DNA of 64,000 bases from Carallia brachiata (Eukaryota > Streptophyta > Magnoliopsida > Malpighiales > Rhizophoraceae): NCBI GenBank assembly GCA_021464245.1, contig JADCRB010000002.1, forward strand, positions 1,837,058-1,901,057. The letters are read 5' to 3'. The translations under genes and the position numbers were made by a program. Shown here in pieces: positions 12,749-25,586 of this stretch. The notes under the pieces were generated by a model, which saw only the letters and a program-made list of their open reading frames with translations, was not told the origin of the DNA and did not search any database. Numbering within the stretch: the first letter of the stretch is position 1; every line of letters starts with the position of its first letter.

Positions 12749-12752
<4 letters not shown>

Positions 12753-12789
<37 letters not shown>
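12753..12789 (+). repeat. (TC)n microsatellite
   Basis: A run of about 18 TC units in the gene-poor spacer. Simple repeat. Confidence 0.92.
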
Positions 12790-12795
<6 letters not shown>

Positions 12796-13322
12796 ATATA
12801 TAAACATGTATAAATCGTGTGTACATTTTCCAATTTAAATAATTTCGGGAAATAATCTACTAAATGCTTTAAATGTAGCTCAAATCTAAAATCTATATAG
12901 AAATTAATCATTGACGTGGAAACAATATACATGAGCAATATTGACAATTAAATTTCGCTTCATAAACTAAGTTTACAATAAAATTCAATAACTATGACTA
13001 AACAATATGTATTTTCCTTATGAATTATGATACTTTATTCTAATAAATGTCATGATTGATATGATTAATATTATCCCCGTCTCCTACACTTTATTCTAAC
13101 AATTTGAACTTCAATACTTAAATTACTTATTCATTATATTTTTAAGTCAAAAGATATTTGTAATATATATAATTGATTTGTCATTAACTTTGTGTATCAA
13201 GTAGTTTGAGGTGTCAAAATATATAATTTTTTAATTATCAAGTAGATGGGTATGGGGTGAGGACGATGACTCCTATTCTCCAACAGAAATGAATACGGGA
13301 ATTAAAATTCCATACCTACTAA

Positions 13323-14257
13323 TAGGGCTGTTCATAAACCGTTTAATCTGTTAAAAACCGTCCAACCAGCACCGAATCTACCCGTAACCGCCAAAATTGT
13401 GAGAAAAAAAATTATTCATTGGTTTTAATTTTTCAAAATCGTCATAAACAGGTTGGAGGTGATTTTACAATTTTATAAATCACGGTTAACTGCTACCAAT
13501 CTGCCCATGCTACACACACACACACACATTAAAAACGAACTTCGTTTCTTCCAAACAAAAAAAAAAAAGATTTACCCTTCAGTCTTCTCTCGTTTATTTG
13601 TTTCTCATGTACGGAACATTATCATTTCAATTTTTTCTCTTTTGGATAAAATAGGAATCTTTTATTTAAACAACCACAGTTTGAAAGCGAGAATTAGATT
13701 CGTTCAATGTTTGATCATTTGGAAGATGTTGAACATTTATGTTTTAAACAATATCGTAGACTTTAGCCCAAGAACTTCACTGACGGATTATTAGCGATTG
13801 AAATTAGCAAGAGAGGAAAAGCCAAAATATGTTTAAATAGTTTGTACGTAGTGTGGCCATGTGGGTGAATGAAGGCTAACTTCTTTTTAATGTTAAATAC
13901 GTATATTTTTTATTTCGGACAGTATAATTTTTATTCATGTTTTCATGTAATACGGAGTTAGTTTGAAAAAGATAGGGAGCATTTGAATAAATCTCCAACT
14001 AAATTTTTGAATTTTTTAATTGAATATTTAATTGAGTATTCAGATTTCACTTCATACAGGTATTTAAAAAAAAAAATTGAAACATAAGGAATAAAATTAG
14101 AAAAACCGCTCAAATCAATCTACAAAATAGTGAATTGGTTTGACAGTTTGAACGGTTGACGAATTGGTTGCGATTTAAAAATTTCAAACAGTTACCACGA
14201 CGGTTTGATTGTAATTTTTTCCTTTAAACCGCTCAATCCACTCCGTGAATACTCCTA
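13323..14257. mobile_element. Non-autonomous hAT-like element
   Basis: The left end reads TAGGGCTGTTCATAAACCG and the right end, reverse-complemented, TAGGAGTATTCACGG. These are similar terminal inverted repeats of the TAGGG-TGTTCA type common in plant hAT elements. Both subterminal regions carry repeated AACCG/CGGTT motifs, a further hAT feature. Flanks CCTACTAA and TCCACTAG could be a decayed 8-bp duplication, but agreement is partial. The 935-bp interior has no transposase. A short open frame inside is not family-like. Confidence 0.5.
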
Positions 14258-15094
14258 TCCACTAGGGACAAGGACGGGGATGAGGACGGAAACAGAGACA
14301 GAAATGAGATCGATAAATAGATACAAGAAATGGGAAAGCCATACTCGTCCCGACCCTCCCAATTATCAATTCTATTGAAGCGTGTCGTTGAGGCTAGCTT
14401 TTGCATTTTACTCGATGCTCTTATAAAGGGTTAGCACTTAGTTAAACTGCTGCAGTAGATGTTAAAGTCCGAACCACACGGACTGGTTTCGAGATGTCCA
14501 ATGGGCCGAATCAGCATCTAGAGCTATAACGAATTGTTTCGGAGGCTTGAAATTGGGTGAGAGTGAAAACTAAAGGAAACGAGTGGTTTCACCAAAAAGA
14601 AACAAGAAAGGAGTGGGGACATTGTGAGCGTTTTGCATTAGATTTTGACATACGAGTTTATATAAGCTTGATTGGGTAGCAATGAGTTTTAAAAGTTTCA
14701 CACGTGTCATTAAATGATTGAGTGAATATTACATGTCAAGTAAATAGTGTTGTATGTTGTTCTCCAAAAAAAAAAAATAATAATAAAGTGTTGCAGGTTA
14801 TTATAAATATTGTATTATTTGGTTTGGTTTGGTGGTAAAAAAACCTATAAGAAAAAAAATCACAATCTCTAAAAAAAAATTTTTCCTTTGGTTTAGGGGG
14901 AGAAAAGATTAACTGTTTGAATTTTACAAGAAAATATTTTTACATTGGTAACTCAGGTTTAAATTTTCATGTTTGCGTCTTTCTCTGACAAATGTTGGGT
15001 GACCTTAAAAATGTATCAAAAGTCTGTGGCGCAGTATTAAATTCTATACTTGATAATCATTGTAATCTCTAATGATAGAGTCACGCTCGACCCC

Positions 15095-15215
15095 ACCGGT
15101 TCTCAGACAGTGAATCTACTCCTATGAAGATAATTCAATGAAATATTGATAAATAAGAATTATTTTGATCTTAACTCATGGATCAAGATGACAAATATAT
15201 TGATGATAAAAAAAT
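15095..15215 (+). repeat. Dispersed repeat, copy 2 (3' half)
   Basis: It shares the block AAATAAGAATTATTT, then an ACTCATGGATC-like stretch, then ATATATTGATGATAAA with the copy at 16718-16860, on the same strand. The 5' half is divergent or missing. Confidence 0.4.
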
Positions 15216-16401
15216 TTTATAGTACACCAAAAAAAAAAAGAATCTCACAAAAAAAAAGCATTATGTTTCGGTCAACTAGTCCAAGAGGACCAAAGCCCAT
15301 ATGAAAATTACTAAAAAAAGAAAAGAAAACAAAACCCATTACAAGCATAATGACAAAAATACCCCTAAACAGCTTCATTCAACTCACTATTTCTATTACA
15401 TTATTTGTGGAGATATATTTATAATTTCACCTATAAATTTTTTTTTCTCATTCAATTCAACTATAAAATTTTATTTTCTCATCATTATCTTTTTCTATAT
15501 ATTTCTAATCTATCCAAATAACTAATTCTTATAATTTTATTTCTCTCCAAATTCTCACAATTTAAATACCAAATTATCACAATCCAAACAAACCATTAGT
15601 GATTTGATTGGTTGAAAATTTCTTTCAATTATTTATTTTATTTACTTCCAATAAGTGTCATATTCAATTAACTACTCATTAGATTCAATTTGATTGTATA
15701 CCAGTTAAATATTTAATTGGTTGTTTTCGTTTTGAAAATTTTAATCTAGAAAACTAAGCTACGAGTGCAAGAATTCCGTTTTTTCGTTCACATATTTTGT
15801 GTTCGGTTGCGTTTTTTTGTTTGGAAAATTTTGTGATCGAGTGTTTAAGAATTTTGATCATTATCATGAAAAATAAAAACTAGATTAATGTTCTCAATTT
15901 CGTCGTTTTAACGAAAATATTTTAATTTAATGTTAAATTTCTTGATTTTAGTTTTTTTTAATCAAAAAAATGTACATCGCAATCATATTAATTATTATAT
16001 TTATTAATTAAAATCAAGATTTACCTGTTAATTATTTTATTTTACCATCTTTATAAAGCGGACATATTATTCGAATACTGTTGGACTCAAGTACGTTTTT
16101 TTTTAAATTGATTATAGTTTTAATAAATTTAAAATTAATATTGTACATACACATTTAAACTTATAATTAAAGAAAGACATTACCCTTGAGCACAATTATT
16201 GAGGCTTAAATTTTAATTAAATATTAAAAAAATATAACAAATCACTACTTAACTGCCATTTTAAGAGATTTTCTTGATATTTGTTGCGTTCAAGATTTTT
16301 CTCCCCGTCACTAAACATAGATGTAAGAGCGGGTTCCTCTAAGGGAAAAGGATAAAAAGGCCAGAAGGCAAAAAGAGAGGACAGATTTGACGCAACCTAG
16401 G

Positions 16402-16429
16402 ACGTGAGACGTGTCCACGTGCCCACGTG
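16402..16429 (+). promoter_or_regulatory. Cluster of four ACGTG cores (two perfect G-boxes)
   Basis: ACGTG occurs at 16402, 16409, 16417 and 16425. The last two form perfect CACGTG G-boxes at 16416-16421 and 16424-16429. ACGTG cores bind plant bZIP/bHLH factors and, when repeated, act as ABA-response elements. The nearest recognised gene is 2.2 kb away and presents its 3' end. The cluster could therefore belong to an unrecognised transcript, a distal enhancer or a relic promoter. Density is seen; function is inferred. Confidence 0.45.
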
Positions 16430-16717
16430 TCCACAGTCTTCAAAGAGCTACTATTACTTAAAAAATTGTGGTTAAGTGGTTAACTATTAGGGGAACACAA
16501 AAAAAAAAAAAAATTGCGACTACAAATACAAAATCAGAAATATGAATTTACAATATTGGATGTGGTAATTTAATAATGACTTAATACGTTGTCTTTTATA
16601 ATGTCTTGAATTTTAGTTTTGGTGCTTTCATCTGCCTCGAATAAATAGGATTATGGAGATATGTAATTACAAATTTATAATTTATTAATACCATGATCGA
16701 GAGCAAAAAAGATTTAT

Positions 16718-16860
16718 TGGGTTCAATAGCGGTCGAGTGGTACGTTTGCTAATTAGGAGTAGTTGAATGAGGTACGACAAATAAGAATTATTTCAATTTT
16801 AATTCATAAATCTAATAACCGATATACTCGTCATAAATTTTTTTACTATTTAAAAAAAAA
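16718..16860 (+). repeat. Dispersed repeat, copy 3 (SINE-like, most complete)
   Basis: It contains the A-box-like TAGCGGTCGAGTGG near its start, then TAGGAGTAGTTGAATG, then AAATAAGAATTATTTC and an ATAAATTTTTTT tail. It is related to segments at about 2938 and 15095. Layout is SINE-like, but the B-box is weak and no target duplication was identified. Confidence 0.4.
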
Positions 16861-18642
16861 TATGAATTTATAATTATAAATTGTAATCATAATTAATAGT
16901 TATAATTAAATATGGTGAATTTCTGTCCAAATCGTGCCATTTTTTTTTCAGCTCCAAGATGAAATTCTCAAGGATGGGAGAGTATCACCGCTTTTCCTTG
17001 TGGCGTGACAAACAATGTGCCTCCCTTTAATTTTAAGTTTATTATAAATATTTATTTATTTTTTTTTTACAGATACTAATTAAAATTAATATATCAATAT
17101 TTTTTTTAATGATATTTTTGCAATAGATTTGATATTTAATTTTTTAATAACTAATTATCGTATACCACATATACAACAATTATAAAAAAAAAGATAAAAA
17201 TATCTACTACTAACAAAATCCTTTTTAACTTTTGAGATTTCCTTTGACTTGAGCTTGCACGCACAGAAGAAAAAAAAAATAAAAAGAAAAAAAGACATTA
17301 TCTTGCAAATAAAGAAAATAAAGGTGTTGCCCTTTAATCCTCGCACCAAGCTTTTCTTGATTATTGAGGAATATGTAAAAGTTGAGGAGTCGGCCACTTT
17401 ACCAAAAACTGCTCTTCATTTTTATCTACGGTTGGCATTGCACATGATTACTCTGTATTCTCAAGTTTGAAAATTTCTAAGTATTTGTTTCCCTTCTGGG
17501 TACAATTAATGTGTAAAATTAGATCTTTGGCCACTGCCCACTGGGGAATTTACCATGCATCCATATTGTGTTTATGTATTAATTAATTTGCATAACAAAG
17601 TTTAGAAGGATCTCAATTTGCCTTCACATCACGGTGACATATACAACGAAAGGAATGTAGTTTTGGCCATTAATTTTGCATGTAATTGCAATGGGGACCT
17701 ACGCCTCTTCTTCTTGTTGTGTTGATGGATGGAGTTGGGTGAAGATTGGTATATTGTCACTTTCGGCCACAACAAACGGTGCCATTTTTTTAATGCAAAC
17801 AGCCATGGTGGTCCTAAAAGGAAATTGGCCTCCATTACTGAAATATGCCCCCAAGTGAAGGGAACTGACGACCAAATCAGGCCCTCATGGGCATGCCTTT
17901 GCATGTGCAACAATAGCCGAACGTGGGACGAAATAAGCTCATAATTTTATTTTATTTTTTTCTAACTTTTACAAGGAGGGCAATCCCCAAAATTAAGAAA
18001 CTATACTTCAAAAATACGCTCCAATCAAGTCAGCCTAAAGAATTTCGTTAAGCCCCAAAGGGGGCTCACTGAGAAGAGATAACCAAACACTAGGAAACTT
18101 GATGGCAGTTTCCAATATTTTTTTTCCTTTCTTAGAGAACAGGGGATGTGTACAAAAGCAAAGAAAAAAAAAAGAAAGAAAGAAAATGGATTCCATATCA
18201 AGACAACTATATGGCAAGTTCTAATAGGGTCCCTGTATAACTAATCTTCCCCAATGATTTTTCGCTTTATGTGTGCACCTAACATGGAGTTTACAGTGTT
18301 TTTTAAGTATGAAAATTGAAAAGCAATCTACAACTGTTACTTTTCATGTTAGTTGGCTGCAGCCACCAACAATGCATATTGTGAAAACACCAAATCTGAA
18401 TACAACCCATGCTGTTGTATATCTTTCAACAAGAACAAGAATATAACAAAAAATTCAAAAAAACCCCTTTAATTTCATAGCCAAGATTCAAAGGAGGGAC
18501 TATAAAAGCCATTTTGACTCCTCTACCATTCTAAATAATGCAGCACTTTACAGTCCAGATTTGAGCCTCCAGCCCACTCACAGGATTGACGGAGGAAAGT
18601 GATAATGTCCCTTTTTTTGTTTTTGATGGATTTCTCTTAACT

Positions 18643-20354
18643 TTATTCTTTGGTCCTCCTCTTTGTCAGAGTCACCCTTATCCAACTTTTCCTCCCTTTG
18701 ACTCCCTCCACATGGTCCTTGTTGGACCTTTTCCATCTGATGAGATGGAAAAGGTGGCCAATCGGCTTTCGCCAGCTCAGCAGCGAGGGCCGGGATTTGG
18801 CATGTTCCATCACACTCATGGACTGCTCCTTCTTCTGCTTATTGGGTTGGTTAATTTCCTGGTTGAGACTCGAATTATTGTTCCAGGACTTCTTGCCACA
18901 GTGCTCGAGAGAGACCTTTGAAACTGTGCCCTTTTCCCACGAGGCGACGCCGTTGTCTCCAAACTTGATAGATATAAAAGAGTCTACAAAAGTTTAAGCT
19001 TTAAATTGAGACTAATTGGGACCAAAGGAAAAGGAAAAGGAAAAGTAAAGGAAGAAACAAAAATAATGAAAATTTTTGGCTTCCATCTATTTGGATATAC
19101 ATGTATAAAATTGTTTCTTTTTTTTTTTATTAATTACAACACCAATAAATACAAATAAATGTAGACATTATGTACTAGGAACCATATATACACACGCCAA
19201 GAACATTTGGTGCAGGAAATGAAATCAAATTGACGCCAAAGGGGTCCTCCCTCTTTGAATTTTCTTGGCATGATATTGCATTTGGACAATTTGCGATTTG
19301 CATATCTAATACAAAACCTGTCTAATCTAATGCAACTTCTGTTTAACAGTAGTTTGATTCTATGCAATTATGAAACGCTTTTATCTTTCAACAAGTACCT
19401 AATGGCCAATGCCCTTTCTCTTGAAAATTTCGGGCGATTGACCCATATAGCTGGGGATACGTACGTACTTATTAAATAATTTAGGTGTCATCAGATTACA
19501 CATGAATCACATGAAATTCTCCATCCTTCCACTAAATTTGTATGCGTTAGGGAAAAAAATAATTGCAAGCAACCATAAAACTTAATAAGTATCTAAATGC
19601 ATCTGACAACATTAGGTGTGCTTTGACGATTCTTTTGTCATTAGCATACAATAACAAAACAATAATTCTGACGCATAAGCAAACACGCCCACAAACCACA
19701 TGCGTGCCCTGCTTTTATCTCTGTGGCAACTAAAGAAGAACAACAAAAATCCAGGACTAGGAGGAGTCTTAAAAATGTCGATTATAACAACAAAAGTAAG
19801 AATATGATAAACTAATTAAGAACAGGCAGCATAAAACAAAAAAAAAAACGAGGAGAGCTCGGTTCTGTAAATAAGATTTTGGATTCGAGTTTTATGAATA
19901 AAAAAACAGTAATTGAGGGCTCCCAAAAATCCGATAGAAAGTTGAACCGGATCGGTCGGGACCACAATAAGTACAACCGGGGTTTAGGGCCAAAACAATA
20001 AAACAACAACAAAACAAACATTAGTTAGTTACCTTCATGGCTGGTGGAAGCATCGGGAACATCGCCTGAGTCGTCTGATTTAGATTGCCGCAATTCGAGG
20101 CGATTGAGAAGGGAACCCAAAGCAAAGATCTTGGGAATGTTGATGGGTGGCTTCTTCTTACCATGGCCTGGAGTTTTTCTGCGACTACTTGCTCTTCCGA
20201 ATCCTCTGGCTGACGAAGAAAGGTGGTGGTGACGACTCTGTTTTGCAGCCAATATGAGGAGCCTCTCATTCAAGCAGAGTGGGCAAACCCCTACAAAAAC
20301 CTCTTTTGGGTGGAAATAACAGCAACAGTTGTCTTCTCTATACCTATTGTTCAT
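18643..20354 (-). CDS. Plant protein with N-terminal Cys/His motif (HPKE...GVCxxCLNERL family)
   Basis: Two exons, 20033-20354 and 18643-18983 (minus strand), encode 220 aa; phase is preserved across a 1,049-bp GT-AG intron. Residues 10-32 carry the motif CCCYFHPKE...GVCPLCLNERL: Cys10-12, His15, Cys24 and Cys27, a possible small metal site. The motif resembles the N-terminus of the OCTOPUS/DUF740 group, but the protein is much shorter. A basic segment (RRKTPGHGKKKPP) and a conserved block (INIPKIFALGSLLNRLE) follow. After the intron come SFISIKFGDNGVASWEKG and the tryptophan-containing basic blocks LIRWKRS and RKSWIRVTLTKRRTKE, which end the protein. No signal peptide or membrane segment is seen. 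Function is unknown to me; a membrane-associated or signalling role by analogy with OCTOPUS-like proteins is only a guess. Confidence 0.85.
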
Positions 20355-20468
20355 TGTCTAATATATATATATGCTCAAGAAAAAATGAATCTTTGAAGAG
20401 AGTAAGAGATCAACAAGGTGGGAGAGAATCAAAGAGAAATATTTCTAAGAAATTTGGTATCTAGAGGT

Positions 20469-20480
20469 AATATATATATG
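20469..20480 (-). promoter_or_regulatory. Possible TATA element of the Cys/His-motif gene
   Basis: A CATATATATATTA-type stretch on the minus strand lies about 115 bases upstream of the start codon at 20354. Spacing is plausible; the local AT repeats make it non-specific. Confidence 0.3.
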
Positions 20481-20614
20481 CCGGGCGGATTGCTGTACGG
20501 CGTAGGTACACCGAGAGCTTCCCAAATATTTTATTATTAATTTTTTTAAAGATTAAAATTTACGTTTGAACAAGTGTTATTTTATATTCTATACGTTAAT
20601 TTCTTTAAAAATAA

Positions 20615-20615
20615 T

Positions 20616-20658
<43 letters not shown>
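20615..20658 (+). repeat. Compound (TA)n-(GT)n microsatellite
   Basis: About 16 bases of TA repeats pass directly into about 28 bases of GT repeats. Alternating purine-pyrimidine sequence of this kind can adopt Z-DNA; no role is implied. Confidence 0.9.
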
Positions 20659-20661
<3 letters not shown>

Positions 20662-21939
20662 GTGACAGGTATTGAAATTTTTTAGTTTGTAGCGTGTTTC
20701 GAGTTGATAAAATATTATTTTTTATAAAAATAAAATTTATATTTAAATAAATGTTATTTTAAAATATAAAATATAGATATTGTATAAAATTTGTTTAAAA
20801 TATTTTTTCTTCAAAAAAGTTTCTTTTTCTAAAACATTAAAAAAATAATATTATATTTAATATGCATGTACACACAAGTATAGGTAAGGTTTCCGTATCT
20901 TTATATGTATGTCAATGTCGACTTGTATTTTTGGGGTGTATACTAACTTTTGTCCAATATATACAACCACTCTGTACAGAGTGAGTAGGGCCCACCTATA
21001 TTGTATAACAACAGGAGGGAAGGGCAGCCCAATCATCCTGCAACAGGTGCTTTGTTAAAAAGTGGCTTAAAAGATGGGGTTTTCCGGTTTTTGGACATTC
21101 CAGCTGCTGTTGGCACCACTTTGGACTGAGGGAGTGTACTTGGATTGTGGCTTTCAAGGGATTTGCCCCGCTCCATTCTTTCTGCTTTTTTTTTTTTTTT
21201 TTAATTCAAAAAAATTAATGATTAACTAGTTTGTTGTCAAAAAAAATAAAAAAATAAATTTTACATGAAGTGCAAAGCACCCTAATTTCTTAAAAAAATA
21301 AGACCTTCCACGAAAAAAATTTAAAGATAATAAAGATTAAACCTCCACCCTAATTGTTGCTTCATTCTTTCTTGGTATATTAAATATTGAAATACTTACG
21401 AAATTATTCTTGGTGTATTAAACATTGATTCGAATAATTTGATCCATAAATTTTATCGAGGTTCGTAACTTTATTGATCAAGTCAAAATCAAGAAAATTA
21501 ACTTATAGGAAATTTTTGAACTTAGATTGCTATATTTTATGTTCTTAATAGACTTTACACCTCAAAATTGCGCATTTTAAGTCTGATAAGGATGAGAGTA
21601 TTCAAAATAAAAAAATTAGTGGATCGAAGCACTTTCATTAAAAAAAAAAAAAAAAAACTTTGGAAGTGTATTTTGCTATTACTCATATATATATATATTT
21701 ATATCTGCTTTAATTTTTTGTCCAAAGCATATCCAAATCTTGGTAAAAAAAAAAATTGAAAATTCACTCTTCTAAACAAAAGGAAGAAAAACGTGGAATA
21801 ATACACTTTTTTGCTATTGTTACGATGGCACGTTTGACCATTCAGAACACCAACTTTCATGTAATTCACTAAAACCTAGCACTAGGATTAAAAAGAAAAA
21901 AAAAAGGACAGAGAACAAGTAAGCAAGCATTTTCTTAAG

Positions 21940-22538
21940 GCAAATATATAGATTTGGTCCATCATTTTTAATCTTTTAAAATCTTTACTCACAATATTTT
22001 TATATTTTAAATTTTACTCTGTACGTTTCTACCGTCAATTATTTTCGTCCTTTTCTGTTAGTTGACCGTTAAATTTAATATTTAGTAATCTAATTATTGT
22101 CACGTTGTCTAATTTAAATGACATATTAGTATAAAGTGATGATCTGTCATATTTCGTCATTTTCTGGTTAGTCTTATTTTAGTCATTTACTTATTTTAGT
22201 GTATACAGATAACAAATTTTTTGTTTTTATTTTTACTTTAAACTTTATAAAATTATAAATAACATTTTCTTTTCATTTTTTGAAAGTCACAATATTTGAA
22301 AATAAAAATTTTAAAAAAATTATTAGATGTCAAGTTATCATTTTATATTAATATGTCATTTAAATTAAACGACGTGACGATAATTAGACTGTTAAATATT
22401 AAATTTAACGGCAAATTAACGGAGTATGGTAAAAATGATTGACGGCAGAAACGTTGAGAGTAAAATTTATAATATAAAAATATTATGGTGAAATTTTCAA
22501 AAAAATTTAAAAATAATGGACAAAATATATATATTTGC
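21940..22538. mobile_element. Foldback (long inverted repeat) element 2
   Basis: The arms at about 21940-22155 and 22320-22538 are imperfect reverse complements. Shared mirrored blocks include GCAAATATATA, CCGTTAAATTTAATATTTA, GTCTAATTTAAATGACATA and ACCGTCAAT. The spacer is about 165 bases, AT-rich and non-coding. Arm length and loop resemble element 1, although the sequences differ in detail. Superfamily not assigned. Confidence 0.7.
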
Positions 22539-25500
22539 GTTCACTTAAATTAATAAAACAAAGAATCAGGAAGGATATTTTATAATAATGGCCACCATCC
22601 CCTTTTTCTCTTTCGATGCTAAATGACTCATTTATCCTTTTGTTCAATTCGAAATTTGAATGCAAGGTTATTATTGTGTTATCAAGATACAAGGTTTCCA
22701 AATAATGGAAATCCCTTTTCCTTTGGTTTCGACTAATCCAAAAAAACATGTAAGAAAATTATAACTCTGGCATGTCATTCTTTTCTTCTTTTTTTTTTTT
22801 GAGAACAACTCTGGCATGTCATTCTACTTTCTCTCAAGTTTTTCTCCATTCACTCTATCTAAAGAAGGTACAAAACTCTTTGGCCATTTCTTACCAACTA
22901 AAGAAAAGACAGAACTTCCACAAAACTATGATTAATCTCTCGAGACTAATTCTTCCAAATCATTATTTGAATAATTGTTAAGATAACAATAATTTTGTTA
23001 AATCTAGAACTCAAATTATATGAACTCAAAAGACAGAACTCACATTTTGTTAAGATAATAACACTGTTAAAATGTAATTATATGAACTAAAAAAATTAAG
23101 TTCATATAATTAAATTCTAACAAATTTCAACAAGAATTTTTTTTCGAAAAAAAAGAAAGAACAAATAGAGAGGAAACCTAAGCTAAGCGAGACCCGGCCA
23201 ATGAAGGGCACGTTGGACTTTGGGATGGGTCTTGAGGTCAAACTTTGCAACTGCAATACTGACCTCGGAACTGCAGAAAAAGAAAAGACGCGAGTATATG
23301 TTACTTGTTTGGGCTACATGTGAACCGAAAAAAGATAAGACTCGAGAGCAACAAGTAACAATCAATTATAAATTAGAGGATAGACTCTATTATATATCAT
23401 ATAAGTTTAAGTAATATTAAAATAGATATATATATAATTTATTTTATAATATTTAATAATTTATTTATATTTTTAATTTCAATTATTATACATCACTTTA
23501 ATCCTTTTAAAAAATTTCACCAAACAGTTTTCTGAAAAAATGAACTGAGAGTTATCCGCGAAACGAAACATCCTAAAAAGGTTCCTTTTTAAAAGTGATT
23601 GGAACAAACAAAAGAATTGTCACATGGAGTGAACCGAGGGCTGTTTCCATTTCGGCTGCCTTCAATCATGGGCCAAAGTTTGGATGTAGGATTTGCAGGT
23701 CTCTTCTTGCCACCCCTATACATGACTCTAGTTGCTGCTCCAATCTAGGTAGGCTACTGGCTCTCTCTTTTCCGTCCCAATAACCAAAATAGCATTTCCC
23801 GCGGCTTTAATGTTTACCATCTCTCTAGGAATTTGTTCAATTGACTTCTGTAGTAGTTAGACCCAAATTCAAATTCAGCTGATTAATGCTGTTAGGTGTC
23901 GCCATCATCAGAACGCAATGGCAATCCAATGTACATCTCACCACCCTAATCTAATCTAATAATAGTTGGGAGTTGGTGTTCTGATAATAGTTTCTGTTAC
24001 ACCTAGCAAATAACGTCATTACCGATGGCATAGGGCTAAATCTAGATGTGGCAATTGGGGATAGAACTAGATTCGTGTCGGATTGTGTTGATTCTTGAAT
24101 CATTAAGGTTTTGAATATTCCCGGTGTAATTTCTCAAATTTGGACTTCTTAAAGTTTAAAGTTTGGGTTGTATTAAATTTGAGATCTTGTTTTTTTTTTT
24201 TTTTTTTGTGAATTCTAACATACTTAAATTTCGAGTCATTTTAGATTTGCATTATTTAACTCTTAAATATTTCAAGATATAGTATAGATTGAATCAAATT
24301 GAATTTTAAAAGTACTAAATCAAATTATTCGAGTTTGATCAATTTTAACAAATTCAAACTAAATTTTGTATAATTTGTTTTTCCTATCACAAAGAAAATA
24401 AAACAAGTTAACTGTATGCAACACTAAATCAATCAATTAGAGAAACGCCCCTGTGAGAACCAGGGTTTGCCTGGGTGGCAAGTAGCCACATCAGGGTGTT
24501 TTTCAAGCTTTGGAGGAAGACATTAGGGAGTCGCTTTCCCCCAGTTTGTAATTACTTAACCTTGGGCCACTGATCCCGAAAACACATTTGTTGCCGAATA
24601 ATGCTATTATACCATTCTACTTGACTAAACCTGACAATTTCACCGGACAAATTGTCAGGCCAACACCACCTTCTTAAATATTCATCTCTTTAAAATTATA
24701 CACATCAGTACAATAATTTAATTGGATACAAGGGTTCATTAGTATTTCGGCAGTTAAAAATTTAGAACTTAGCCTAAAAAGTTTGAAAGTTTTACTCTTC
24801 AAAAAGAAGAACGCAAAGTTTATAGAGATAAAGAAAAAACTAGTCTATTGTATACTTAACGACCTCATAACCTCCCAATGGACCAGAAAGGAGGAATCAG
24901 ACACAAGGTCACAAAGCTCGTTATAGAAGATTATTTTTCTTTGTTACTATATTAATACAATAAAAAATAAAATGACCATATTTAAGAAAAACTAAGATAA
25001 ATATAAAAAATCGTTGTGGCTGAAAATTATCGCTCATGAGATTCTGCGTTCCTCCCAAATACTTACATAAATGGAAAGATTAAATACAAAACCCAACAAT
25101 TCCATGTAAATGTGCAATTGAATAAAATCGCCATCCCACCATTTCAGCAAGCGGCTATGTGGTCATAGAAGTAAACAAATGCAAAAGCGAAAGATCTCTA
25201 CCTCAGCCAACAAACCATATGAGCCACATTAAATTAGCAAGAGACAGTCAACGTTGTTAAAAAAAAGGCAATAAAAAATGATACGGTTCAGCAATGTTTA
25301 ACACAAAGCTCCTTCATTTGGCAATTAAAAAACAAAATGAACTTACTCTGCCTTTTTTCATCACAAGTTTGCACGGGGAACATCTACAAAATCGTATATT
25401 TCGGAGACTGATTTATAGCGAGACCAGGGATGAATATTTTACCATTTTGTGCAACAGGAAAGTTAAAGGTCGGTCACATTTCTCCAGCTAGTTACAAGTA

Positions 25501-25586
25501 AAAACTAAAAACTTACGCAGAATGTTACGGATAGAGAGTGAGTTCTGAACAAGAGTGCATATGCACCAGGGGGCAGCAGCAGCAAT

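Larger units (their letters stand above)
10937..18642. other. Large gene-poor spacer with transposon relics
   Basis: I recognise no gene in these 7.7 kb. Listed separately are a hAT-like element (13323-14257), two dispersed-repeat copies, a (TC)n tract and an ACGTG cluster (16402-16429). Around the hAT-like element, at 11780-11850, 13240-13312 and 14258-14350, are blocks rich in GGGGAYGGGGA-like runs with CCCG/CCCAT counterparts. They look like pieces of an older element interrupted by the insertion. Segments 14815-15600 and 17000-17300 are very AT-rich. The less AT-rich stretch 17640-17940 shows no recognisable coding. Confidence 0.55.
20355..25586. other. Intergenic spacer between the Cys/His-motif gene and PDS5
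   Basis: It holds the promoter side of the gene ending at 20354, an (AT)n-(GT)n microsatellite (20615-20658) and a foldback element (21940-22538). A 19-base sequence starting AACTCTGGCATGTC is duplicated near 22760 and 22805. An AT-rich inverted block lies at about 22980-23130. A less AT-rich patch at 24440-24610 shows no gene family. The right 500 bases are probably 3' flank of PDS5. Confidence 0.55.

Noticed and set aside
13453..13794. Open frame of 113 codons in the spacer
   Set aside because: It lies inside the hAT-like element, is low in complexity and has no transposase motifs.
17629..17944. Overlapping open frames on both strands at 17.6-17.9 kb
   Set aside because: No recognisable domain in any frame; likely chance in a less AT-rich patch.
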